DNA of 64,000 nt from Variovorax boronicumulans (lineage in GTDB: Bacteria > Pseudomonadota > Gammaproteobacteria > Burkholderiales > Burkholderiaceae_C), in the NCBI RefSeq assembly GCF_030812215.1, contig NZ_JAUSSG010000001.1, positions 372,001-436,000 on the forward strand, in the 5' to 3' direction. Positions 54,801 through 61,031 of this stretch are shown piece after piece; the first letter of the stretch is position 1, and every line of letters starts with the position of its first letter. The position numbers were made by a program, and so were the translations under genes. The notes under the pieces were generated by a model. The model was not told the origin of the DNA, did no database searches, and was given only the letters and a program-made list of their open reading frames with translations.

Positions 54801-56348
54801 CTGGCCGCCCGCCGCCGTGCCGAAGCCCAGCGCGGTGGAGCGCGAGAGCGTCGCCGCGGCGTTGTTGCCCACGGCGACCGCGCCGTCGGCCGCGGCGCTG
54901 GCGCCCGACCCCGCCGCGACCGAACCGACGCCGGCCGACACCGCCTGGTTGCCCATGGCGAGCGAGAAATCCGCCGACGCGTTGGCGAGATTGCCGAGCG
55001 CGGCCGAACTGATTCCTGAAGCGTTGGACCGGGTGCCGATGGCTGCGGCATCAACGCCGCTTGCGCTGCTGCCCCAGCCGCCGGCAAACGCACGGCCGCC
55101 GCTGGCGCTCGAGCTGACGCCGACCGCCGTGGAGTTCCCTCCCGACGCGTTGGCAAAGGTGCCCAAGGCGCTGTCCCCGGCTCCTGTGGCGGTGGCGGAA
55201 GCGCCCAGCGCAACCGTATTGATATTGCTTGCGACCGTGCCGGTCCCCACCGCCACTGCAGAGGTGGCCGAGGCCGCGGCGTTGAGGCCGATCGATGTCG
55301 TCGCATTTCCAGCAACGGCAATGCCTGCGTTGGTGCCGATAGCGACGTTGTCGTTGCCGCTTACCAGGCTGCCCGCAGCAGCGTCCAGGTTGGCGTCGTA
55401 GGCGACCGTGCCGTCACCCGTACCCAACGCGACGTTGCGCGTTCCCGTGACGCCTGAACCCGCGCCTCGCATCACGCTAGGAATGCCTCCCCCCATGGCT
55501 GTGTTCTGCGCGCCGCTGACCAGCGTTCCCGCGGCAATGCCGACTGCGACCGACCCCGTATTGGCGGTCGTCGAACCCGCACCCGCCCCCTGGCCGACCG
55601 CAACTGTGCTGGCTCCCATCGCCAGCGCTTGCGCTCCAAGCGCAAGCGAGCTGTTTCCTTGCGCTCGCGCGCTGTTCCCGACGGCGGTGGCAGCCTCGTC
55701 GGTTGCTGTTGCCTCGTTCCCGACCGCGACGCTTCGTAGCGCGGTCGCTCTTGTGGAGTAGCCGACGGCGGTGGCGAAGTTGCTGCCTGCAACAGCTATC
55801 GTGCCAACGGCAATGGCATTGCCGCCATTCGCGGTCACATCCGTGCCGATCGCGATGGCGCCACCGGCCAATGCGCCGGTCGTGGGCCCCGTGCGTGCCC
55901 CCAGGTAGATGGAGTTGATGCCGGCGGAATAAGCTCCGAAACCCAACGAGATGGAGTTCTGCGCGGCGCTGTGGGAGGAATAGCCGACAGCGAGGCCGCC
56001 GAGCACATCGCTCACGGCAAGCGAACCCAGCGCGGTGGCGCCGATGCCCGATGCCTTGGAGCTCAGGCCCATGCACGAGGCGGTACCGTTGTACGCGTTG
56101 TACGGCGCCACGCTGCAATCCACCGCCTGCGCCTCGGCGAAAGAAGTCCACCCGAGGGCGCTGAGGGCCACCAGCGCAGTCGCGAGTCCCGCTCGCAGCC
56201 GCCGCGCCGGAAGCGCCGCAAACACGCTTCCTGCCGCGGCCAGCGCCACGAGACTGCCGCCGCGTTTTCCGCGGGCGTGGGAAATCTCCGATGCCGCAAC
56301 CCAGGCACCAAGGGACTCATTCCAGAGCGAGCGGTAAGTTCTATTCAT
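48876..56348 (-). CDS. Giant YadA-like trimeric autotransporter adhesin
   Basis: 2490-residue surface adhesin (type Vc secretion). The N-terminus MNRTYRSLWNESLGAWVAAS is an ESPR-type extended signal followed by a hydrophobic core ending near ASFAEAQA. The passenger is almost entirely YadA-head 14-residue repeats (SxAxGxxAxA pattern) broken by neck/connector motifs (ERTITNVAAGRISGTSTDAI, NGSQLFATN). The C-terminal YadA anchor (LNALGSGLNNRINAVNDRID, then GKTVMRIGAGSFKGESAVGI, ending AEWVFN) forms the membrane barrel. Contains three near-identical 245-residue units and a second duplicated head block. The frame is open 15 codons upstream, but ESPR similarity sets the start at 56348. High GC, unlike the AT-rich promoter region. 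Confidence 0.95.
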   Translation of the reverse strand: MNRTYRSLWNESLGAWVAASEISHARGKRGGSLVALAAAGSVFAALPARRLRAGLATALVALSALGWTSFAEAQAVDCSVAPYNAYNGTASCMGLSSKASGIGATALGSLAVSDVLGGLAVGYSSHSAAQNSISLGFGAYSAGINSIYLGARTGPTTGALAGGAIAIGTDVTANGGNAIAVGTIAVAGSNFATAVGYSTRATALRSVAVGNEATATDEAATAVGNSARAQGNSSLALGAQALAMGASTVAVGQGAGAGSTTANTGSVAVGIAAGTLVSGAQNTAMGGGIPSVMRGAGSGVTGTRNVALGTGDGTVAYDANLDAAAGSLVSGNDNVAIGTNAGIAVAGNATTSIGLNAAASATSAVAVGTGTVASNINTVALGASATATGAGDSALGTFANASGGNSTAVGVSSSASGGRAFAGGWGSSASGVDAAAIGTRSNASGISSAALGNLANASADFSLAMGNQAVSAGVGSVAAGSGASAAADGAVAVGNNAAATLSRSTALGFGTAAGGQNATAVGALALASANQAVAIGNSAKASALNAIAMGTNAIADAADAVSIGNGSTATGGKAVAIGAGNVASGDGAVAIGDPNTATGDGAVAQGKDNTATGNGSVAMGNTNKVGGGGQDVSVPGTAAQGAVGIGFQNTVVGQGSVAIGSTSKALAAGAVAFGDTAVANNAGDVALGSGSKTDTAVGTPSTVIGGTTYLFAGTTPTSTVSVGAPGAERTITNLAAGRISGTSTDAINGSQLYATNQAIAAIAASTPTHYYSVNDSGIQQANYTNNGATGANSLAAGVAARASGTHSTAAGFQSNATGNQSVAIGDAAEASANQSVALGVGAKAAGASGSTAIGAGANALATNSVAVGVFSRASGVTSTAIGPGANAAADKAVAVGQGSKALATSAVAMGTSANASAGGAVAIGASTSASATNATAIGNGSQALAASTLALGDSNTVAAAAGVGSIAAGSNSRVLGGTGAVAMGAGNVANGNGAVAIGDPNTATGDGAVAQGKDNTATGNGSVAMGNTNKVGGGGQDVSVPGTAAQGAVGIGFQNTVVGQGSVAIGSTSKALAAGAVAFGDTAVANNAGDVALGSGSVTAAAVGTPSATINGKVYNFQGVAPTSTVSVGAGGAERTITNVAAGRISGTSTDAINGSQLFATNSAIADVATTAGKGWNLSANGEATPQNIAPGGTADFANGSNTTVTRTGNQIRVDVSADPIFNSVTTGNTKIDNGGLTIVGGPSVTTTGINAGGTQITNVAPGVAGTDGVNVDQLNTTVAGSKTKYYSVNSTGGGNEANDGATGADAIASGKNATAAGASSVAMGLGATAGTANSVALGAGSSTAAAVGTASTTINGTTYNFQGTTPVGTVSVGAGGAERTITNVAAGRISGTSTDAINGSQLFATNSAIADVATTAGKGWNLSANGEATPQNIAPGGTADFANGSNTTVTRTGNQIRVDVSADPIFNSVTTGNTKIDNGGLTIVGGPSVTTTGINAGGTQITNVAPGVAGTDGVNVDQLNTTVAGSKTKYYSVNSTGGGNEANDGATGADAIASGKNATAAGASSVAMGLGATAGTANSVALGSGSVTATPVGTASTTINGTVYNFQGVAPVGTVSVGTVGGERTITNVAAGRISGTSTDAINGSQLFATNQSIADVATTAGKGWNLSANGEATPQNIAPGGTADFADGSNTTVTRTGNQIRVDVVADPIFNSVTTGNTKIDNGGLTIVGGPSVTTTGINAGGTQITNVAPGVAGTDGVNVDQLNTTVAGSKTKYYSVNSTGGGNEANDGATGADAIASGKNATAAGASAVAIGLGATAGTANSVALGAGSSTATPVGTASTTINGVTYNFQGVTPVGTVSVGSGGAERTITNVAAGRISGTSTDAINGSQLFATNQSIEDLSTTVTANKTRYYSVNSTGGTNEDNLGATGADAIASGKNAAAAGASAVAIGLGATAGDANSVALGAGSATSAAVGTASTTINGTVYNFQGVSPIGTVSVGTVGGERTLTNVAAGRISGSSTDAINGSQLFATNQSIENLSTTITANKIKYYSVNSTGGGNEDNLGATGADAIASGKDASATVNGAVAIGSGAVSDRAVASSSGNIPAGSALIPFNTADRTLLGALSVGSATTYRQITNVADGTQAQDAVTVRQLSGALQSFAVTPIKYFHANSTAADSLAVGAESVAVGPQTVVNGNNGVGIGNGAVVQQSAPGGIAIGQGATSHLADSIAMGTGASAAGVQGVAMGAGSSVTQAGGVALGAGSVASTAAGVAGYVPPTATDAQRIAIGATTSTLAAVSVGNAASGQFRQITGVAAGTADSDAVNVSQLRGVQGTVAAIDQSTVKYDSNADGSVNYNSVSMGGSNATGPVTVRNVAPGVAGTDAVNVNQLNALGSGLNNRINAVNDRIDGVEKNAYAGVAAAMALQMPGSYVPGKTVMRIGAGSFKGESAVGISFRRTAENNAWSITGGVATSRAGVGATVGAEWVFN
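50200..53010. repeat. Tandem 735-bp repeats inside the adhesin gene
   Basis: Three successive units begin at about 51025, 51760 and 52495 with an exact 735-bp (245-codon) period. Each encodes the connector ERTITNVAAGRISGTSTDAI, a TTAGKGWNLSANGEATPQNI block, the TTGINAGGTQITNVAPGVAG segment and a YYSVNSTGGGNEANDGATGA head. Two shorter, related units lacking the central block occupy about 50200-51020. Differences between copies are mostly silent or single residue, so recombination between copies would change length in frame. Confidence 0.85.
53068..53370. repeat. Duplicated adhesin head block, copy 1
   Basis: Near-identical to 54286-54588, offset 1218 bp (406 codons). It encodes the QDVSVPGTAAQGAVGIGFQN and VVGQGSVAIGSTSKALAAGA segments. 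Confidence 0.8.
54286..54588. repeat. Duplicated adhesin head block, copy 2
   Basis: Second copy of the block at 53068-53370, with only a few base changes. Confidence 0.8.
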
Positions 56349-56679
56349 GGGATCCATCCATCCGTTGAAAAACCATTGAATGGCAGGCGCCATTCCGCTC
56401 CCTGGGCATTTTTTTGAAATTTCGTTTTGAAATTAATCTTAATAAACGAATGGAGTGCCGCAATGACTCATGTCGCATTTTGGAGTCATTTTGTCGAACC
56501 TATTTGTATTTTCAATTGACTCATAAACACGAATAGTAATATGAAGTTACTAACGAATAAAACTCTTACCACATCCATCGATGGAGTTCAATATAGTTAT
56601 TATTTCTAATCATCATTTGGATATCGATTGATATCGAAATCATGATCTCTCGGAGGAGATTTACCCGCCTCCCTTGGCA
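56349..56679. promoter_or_regulatory. AT-rich region upstream of the adhesin
   Basis: Sharply AT-rich against the surrounding high GC. It contains the arm pair ATGACTCAT ... AGTCAT near 56463-56493, repeated GATATCGA-type stretches near 56625 and an ATCTC-tcggag-GAGAT hairpin near 56645. It must include the adhesin promoter. The composition fits a xenogeneic-silencer (H-NS/MvaT-like) target, an inference. No gene is seen. Confidence 0.5.
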
Positions 56680-56942
56680 TTCAATTTCCATTTGATGTGA
56701 AAATCGTATTTATTCGGCGTCAAATGAATATCAATAAATACTCCCGCCAAATTGATCAAATTGGAAAAAAATGCGGGCACCCCGGCGTGCAGCCGGTGTG
56801 AAATGACGAGTTCGCTATTTGGCAGGCGCCTTGCCAATTCGTGCGTATTGCTGCTCGGCAGCATGCGGCCGCTCCCCATTGGCGAGCGACCAGAAAGCGC
56901 TGTGAATCCCGAAAAAGATCCACAGGCTTTTTTCTGCCCCAA
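56680..56942 (-). pseudogene. Decayed C-terminal end of an alpha/beta hydrolase
   Basis: On the minus strand one frame reads MLPSSNTHELARRLPNSELV followed by a disrupted HAGVPAFF, resembling the typical hydrolase ending DxMxPxxNxxxLAxxLPNAxLVxxxxAGHG. A second frame just upstream reads SLANGERPH, which fits the preceding NGExD strand, implying a frameshift between them around 56865. No start codon with a ribosome-binding site is present and the catalytic histidine segment is degraded. The assignment rests on short motifs. Confidence 0.4.
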
Positions 56943-57026
56943 AAGGCGCTGGGGCTTTCAATTGCACGCCACCCGCGGTGGTCGTGCGCGTTGGAACGTT
57001 CTTTCAGATCACCGGCGAGTCTTGCT

Positions 57027-57704
57027 TCAAGACACCGCCATGCCTCGCCTGACCTGCTGCGTGATTTCGTCGGCCAGCACTTCGTCCTGGCCGGCTTCGA
57101 GCCCGTCGAGCGCACGCCGGACGATGTCCTCGGGGCTGGACTTGGGCACGTCGAAGCTGCTGGTCATGTCGGTGTCGACATAGGCCATGTGCAGCCCCAG
57201 CACCTGGGTCTTCTGCGGCGCGAGTTCGCTGCGCAGCGCGTTGGTGAGCGACCAGGCCGCGGACTTGCTCGCCGAATACGCGGCCAACTCGCCGCCGTTC
57301 ACCCACGAGGCGACCGACAGCACATTGAGCAACGCGCCGCCGCCGTTGGCCGCGAGCACCGGCGCAAAGGCCTTGCTCATGCGCAGCACGGCGAAGAAGT
57401 TGGTCTCCAAGAGGCGGCGCGCGACCTCTTCGCTGTCGGGCGCGAGAAAACCTCCGGCCTGCGCGATGCCGGCGTTGTTGATGACCAGCGTCACGTCCGA
57501 GGCCAGCGCCGCGGCGGCGGCCACCTCGTCGGGCTTGTTGACGTCGAGCCGCAGCGGCTCGACGCCGGCCTGCGTGACGGTGGCGGGGTCGCGTGCACCG
57601 GCGTAGACCTTGCGGGCGCCGCGGGCGAGCAATTCGCGCGTGAATGCGAGGCCGAGGCCGCGGTTGGCACCGGTGACGAGGACGACTGCATTTTCGATCT
57701 TCAT
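57027..57704 (-). CDS. Short-chain dehydrogenase/reductase
   Basis: 225-residue classical SDR. Cofactor motif VTGANRGLGLAF, structural NNAG (VINNAGIAQAGG), catalytic Ser in VLSVASW and YSASK (Tyr-x3-Lys). Arg in ANRG and in GARD near beta-2 favour NADP(H). CTGGAG before ATG 57704 sets the start; the longer frame upstream lacks a site and overlaps the neighbouring gene's tail. Encoded 37 bases downstream of an oxidoreductase gene and in the same direction as a TetR gene, which probably regulates it. Substrate unknown. Confidence 0.93.
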   Translation of the reverse strand: MKIENAVVLVTGANRGLGLAFTRELLARGARKVYAGARDPATVTQAGVEPLRLDVNKPDEVAAAAALASDVTLVINNAGIAQAGGFLAPDSEEVARRLLETNFFAVLRMSKAFAPVLAANGGGALLNVLSVASWVNGGELAAYSASKSAAWSLTNALRSELAPQKTQVLGLHMAYVDTDMTSSFDVPKSSPEDIVRRALDGLEAGQDEVLADEITQQVRRGMAVS

Positions 57705-57741
57705 GAAATATCTCCAGGGGGTTGTGGGTTGAAAAACAGGT

Positions 57742-58743
57742 TCACTTGAGCTTGATGACGACCTTGCCCTTGGCACGGCCGGCTTCGACATAGGCGAGCG
57801 CCTCGTTGGTCGAAGCGAAGGGAAAGACGCGATCGATCACCGGGCGGATGGCGCCGGACTCGATGAGCCGGGCGATCTCGCGCAACTGGCCGCCGTTCGC
57901 CCTCATGAAGAGGAACGAATAGCCCACGCCGCGGGCGCGCGCCCGGCGCCGGATGCCGGCGCTCAGCAGCCGGATGACCAGCCGCACGAAACCGGGCGCT
58001 GCGATCGCCTCGCCGAATTCTGGATCGGGCGGCCCGGAAATGGAGATGAGCTTTCCGCCGCACTTGAGCACGCGCAGGGACTTCTCGAGCGTCTTGCCGT
58101 CCTGGCTGTTCAGCACGACGTCGCAGCCGCTCAGGATGTCTTCGAAATCCTGCTTGCGGTAATCGACGACGACGTCCGCACCCAGGCGCCGGACGAACTC
58201 GACATTGGACGTGCCCGTCGTCGTGGCGACGGTGGCGCCCAGGTGCTTCGCGAGCTGGATGGCAAAGGTGCCTACGCCGCCGGAGCCCGCCTGGATGAAG
58301 ACCTGCTGCCCCTTCCCGAGCCCCGCCTTCTCAACGAGCGCCTGCCATGCGGTCAGGCCGACCAGGGGGATGGAAGCGGCCTCCTCCATCGTGAGGTTCC
58401 CGGGCTTGAGCGCGAGCGAGGCTTCCTTCACCGGTACGAACTCCGCGAAGGTGCCGATGCGGAAATCGTCGGTCCGCGCATAGACCTCGTCGCCCACCTT
58501 GAACTGCCGCACCTGCGGCCCGGTCTTGACCACGACGCCGGCCACGTCGTGCCCCAGCACGAGCGGCAGGCGGTACGGCAGGATGAGCTTGAACTCGCCG
58601 TTCCTGATCTTGGCGTCCAGCAGGTTCACACCCGCGGCGTGGACCTCGACCAGGACCTCGTCGTCGCGCAGGCTGGGCATCGGCATGTCCGCCGATCGCA
58701 ACGCACCTTTCTTGCCGTACCGATCGAGAACAAATGCCTTCAT
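57742..58743 (-). CDS. NADP-dependent quinone oxidoreductase-like MDR enzyme
   Basis: 333-residue medium-chain reductase of the zeta-crystallin/quinone oxidoreductase type, without the catalytic zinc cysteine ligands. N-terminal GroES-like fold (AAGVNLLDAKIRNGEFK, VLGHDVAGVV). Rossmann motif VFIQAGSGGVGTFAIQLAKH. Start MKAFVLDRYGKKG at 58743 is the family N-terminus. It precedes the SDR gene and follows the TetR gene by about 97 bases, a likely detoxification set for reactive carbonyls or quinones (inference). Confidence 0.92.
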   Translation of the reverse strand: MKAFVLDRYGKKGALRSADMPMPSLRDDEVLVEVHAAGVNLLDAKIRNGEFKLILPYRLPLVLGHDVAGVVVKTGPQVRQFKVGDEVYARTDDFRIGTFAEFVPVKEASLALKPGNLTMEEAASIPLVGLTAWQALVEKAGLGKGQQVFIQAGSGGVGTFAIQLAKHLGATVATTTGTSNVEFVRRLGADVVVDYRKQDFEDILSGCDVVLNSQDGKTLEKSLRVLKCGGKLISISGPPDPEFGEAIAAPGFVRLVIRLLSAGIRRRARARGVGYSFLFMRANGGQLREIARLIESGAIRPVIDRVFPFASTNEALAYVEAGRAKGKVVIKLK

Positions 58744-58785
58744 GGTGTTTCCTTGGGATTGGCGGAGGAAAAAATCGAACTTCGC

Positions 58786-58799
58786 ATGATGTTCATCAT
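58786..58799. promoter_or_regulatory. Short inverted repeat before the oxidoreductase gene
   Basis: ATGATG-tt-CATCAT, 6-bp arms, about 43 bases upstream of the oxidoreductase ATG. A possible binding site or core promoter element; its arms do not match the TetR-gene palindrome. Confidence 0.3.
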
Positions 58800-58840
58800 A
58801 TTTAAAGGCAAGCAAATGGCCGGCATCCTCCAGGTTGAAA

Positions 58841-59434
58841 TCAGGCGCCGGCGGGAAGCAGCCGCTGGAGGGCCGTCTCGAGCAGGCGCTCGGACAGCGC
58901 GGGCTCGTCGACCGCGCGGGCCAGCGTCAAGGCGCCGACCATGGTGGCAATCGTCACCAGCGCCTGCTCGTGGGCGCCGGGCTGCCCCCAATCGGGCAAC
59001 TGGCGGGCGACCAGGTCGACCATCGCCTTGATGTGCCGGGTCGTCGCGCTGCGCACTTCAGGCGCCTGCCGCGGGGTTTCCGAGCCCAGCGCGGCCAAGG
59101 GGCAGCCGATGTCCGCGTGCTCCTGGTGCTCTTTCGAGAGGTAGGCGCGCAGCATGCGCTCCAGGGCCTTGCCGGTGGGGACACTGGCCGCGGCGTCCGT
59201 TGCTGCGGCCGCCGACTCCGCGCACGCCCGGACGGCAGCTTCGGCCAGCATGGCTTCGCGCGACGGGAAATGCGCGTAGAACGCGCCGTGCGTCAGGCCC
59301 GCCTCTTTCATGATGTCGGCGACGCCGGTGCCGTCGTAGCCGCTGCGGCGAATGGCCTTGGCGGCCACGGCCACGATGCGTTCGTGCGAAGCCTCCTTGG
59401 CGGCACTCCTGGCGTTGATTTTCGAGTTTGGCAT
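58841..59434 (-). CDS. TetR-family transcriptional regulator
   Basis: 197 residues. N-terminal TetR DNA-binding domain: AAKEASHERIVAVAAKAIRR, GYDGTGVADIMKEAGLTHGA, FYAHFPSREAMLAEA. C-terminal ligand domain of the AcrR/LmrA type (GCPLAALGSETPRQ). MPNSKINARS at 59434 is taken as the start; another ATG 12 bases earlier is possible. A perfect palindrome covers the start region, suggesting autorepression. Likely represses the following oxidoreductase and SDR genes. Confidence 0.9.
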   Translation of the reverse strand: MPNSKINARSAAKEASHERIVAVAAKAIRRSGYDGTGVADIMKEAGLTHGAFYAHFPSREAMLAEAAVRACAESAAAATDAAASVPTGKALERMLRAYLSKEHQEHADIGCPLAALGSETPRQAPEVRSATTRHIKAMVDLVARQLPDWGQPGAHEQALVTIATMVGALTLARAVDEPALSERLLETALQRLLPAGA

Positions 59435-59452
59435 TACGCGCATCATGCCAAA
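59427..59452. promoter_or_regulatory. Palindromic operator over the TetR gene start
   Basis: TTTGGCAT at 59427-59434 and ATGCCAAA at 59445-59452 are perfect 8-bp inverted arms with a 10-base spacer, covering the candidate start codons. Size and position fit a TetR-type operator. Confidence 0.6.
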
Positions 59453-59492
59453 TTAACCGGGCAAGCGCAAGACGGCTGCCAACTGCCGCTTC

Positions 59493-59930
59493 TCAACCCA
59501 GTGCGTCGTTCACCTGCTCGTTGAATTCCGTCTGGCTGAGCGCCGCGCCGATTTCCCGCGGCATCGCATCGCGCACCGAGAACACGCCCAGGATCTTCGC
59601 CCCCGACACCAGCGGCAGGTGGCGAAAGCCGCGCTCCAGCATCAGCACGACCGCGTCGGACACCAGCGTCTCGGGCGGCACGCAGATCGGGTTGGGCGTC
59701 ATGACCTCTCGCACCGGCGTGCGGTCGGGGTCGAGCCCCTTGGCGAGCACGCGGGTCATCAGGTCGCGCTCGGTGAGGATGCCCAGCAGCGTGTCGGGCA
59801 GCTCCATGACGAGCACGCTGCCGCAGTTGGCACGCGTCATCACGCAGGCGGCGTCGCGCACGCTGGCCTGCGGACCCAGGCTGACGACGTGCTTGCGCGT
59901 GACGGATTGGAAAACGGTGCGCTCGGCCAT
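59493..59930 (-). CDS. CBS-pair domain protein
   Basis: 145 residues made of two CBS motifs: VVSLGPQASVRDAACVMTRA with LLGILTERDLMTRVLAKGL, then VREVMTPNPICVPPETLVSD with LPLVSGAKILGVFSVRDAM. CBS pairs bind adenine nucleotides and regulate partners. Located 45 bases downstream of the beta subunit of the 2-oxoacid oxidoreductase on the same strand; it may sense energy status for that enzyme, an inference from position. Confidence 0.9.
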   Translation of the reverse strand: MAERTVFQSVTRKHVVSLGPQASVRDAACVMTRANCGSVLVMELPDTLLGILTERDLMTRVLAKGLDPDRTPVREVMTPNPICVPPETLVSDAVVLMLERGFRHLPLVSGAKILGVFSVRDAMPREIGAALSQTEFNEQVNDALG

Positions 59931-59975
59931 GGTGCGCCCTCCGGAAGTAAGGTCGATGGTGCCGCCGGCGCCGGC

Positions 59976-61031
59976 TCAGCGCAAGGAGGCGTTCAGCTTT
60001 TCCAGCGCGGTCGCGCCGGGGCACAGCGCGTCGGCGTCCAGCGTGTTGAGCGGCCGGCTGGAGGTGTTGAGCGCCGTGTGCAGGTCGGTGGCCAGCGGGT
60101 CGACGTAGAGCAGCCCGGTCACCACCTCGCCCATCTCGTGGTGGCGCTGCATGTAGGCCATCGCGGCGTAGCGGTCGCCGGGGTTGTAGTCGGGGTGGAG
60201 GCTGCGCAGCCGCAGCAGCGTGCCGTCGTGCTGGCGCACATCCATCACCTCGCCCGGGCCGATGTCGGCGGTGATTTCCTCGCGCCCGCTGATGAAGTCG
60301 ATGCGGCTCACCGCCTCGTTGTGCTCGCGCACGTAGTCGTAGCTCTTGGTGCTGCCGGGGTGGTTGTTGAAGGCGACGCACGGGCTGATCACATCGATGA
60401 AGGCCGAGCCGCCGTGGCTGATCGCACCCTTGATGAGCGGCACCAGCTGCGCCTTGTTGCCCGAGAAGCCGCGCCCCACGTAGCTCGCGCCCAGTTGCAG
60501 CGCCAGCGCCACCAGGTCCACCGGGCTGTCGGTGTTGACCACGCCCTTCTTGCTCTTGGAGCCCTGGTCGGCCGTGGCCGAGAACTGGCCCTTGGTGAGG
60601 CCGTAGACGCCGTTGTTCTCCACGATGTAGGCCATGCGCACGCCGCGCCGCATGGCATGCGCGAACTGGCCGAGGCCGATGGAAGCCGAGTCGCCGTCGC
60701 CCGAGACGCCCAGGTACAGCAGGTCGCGGTTGGCCAGGTTGGCGCCGGTCAGCACGCTGGGCATGCGGCCGTGCACGGTGTTGAAGCCGTGCGAGGCGCC
60801 GAGAAAATAGTCCGGCGTCTTCGAGCTGCAGCCGATGCCCGAGAGCTTGGCGACGCGGTGCGGCTCGATGTCCAGCTCCCAGCAGGCCTCGATGATCGCG
60901 GCGGAAATCGAGTCGTGGCCGCAGCCGGCGCACAGCGTGGAGATCTTGCCCTCGTAGTCGCGCCGCTTGTAGCCGACCTTGTTGGTGGCCAGCGTCGGAT
61001 GGTGCAGCCGTGGCTTGGCGAGATAGGTCAT
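59976..61031 (-). CDS. 2-oxoacid:acceptor oxidoreductase, beta (TPP) subunit
   Basis: 351 residues. Thiamine diphosphate motif GDGDSASIGLGQFAHAM ... IVENNGVYGLTKGQ. Cluster-ligand cysteines lie in STLCAGCGHDS and SGIGCSSKTPDY, plus a later Cys in SPCVAFNNH. The start at 61031 overlaps the alpha-subunit stop by 4 bases. With the alpha subunit it would convert a 2-oxoacid plus CoA to acyl-CoA and CO2, donating low-potential electrons. Resembles KorB of Thauera-type 2-oxoglutarate oxidoreductase; the substrate is not fixed by sequence. Confidence 0.92.
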   Translation of the reverse strand: MTYLAKPRLHHPTLATNKVGYKRRDYEGKISTLCAGCGHDSISAAIIEACWELDIEPHRVAKLSGIGCSSKTPDYFLGASHGFNTVHGRMPSVLTGANLANRDLLYLGVSGDGDSASIGLGQFAHAMRRGVRMAYIVENNGVYGLTKGQFSATADQGSKSKKGVVNTDSPVDLVALALQLGASYVGRGFSGNKAQLVPLIKGAISHGGSAFIDVISPCVAFNNHPGSTKSYDYVREHNEAVSRIDFISGREEITADIGPGEVMDVRQHDGTLLRLRSLHPDYNPGDRYAAMAYMQRHHEMGEVVTGLLYVDPLATDLHTALNTSSRPLNTLDADALCPGATALEKLNASLR

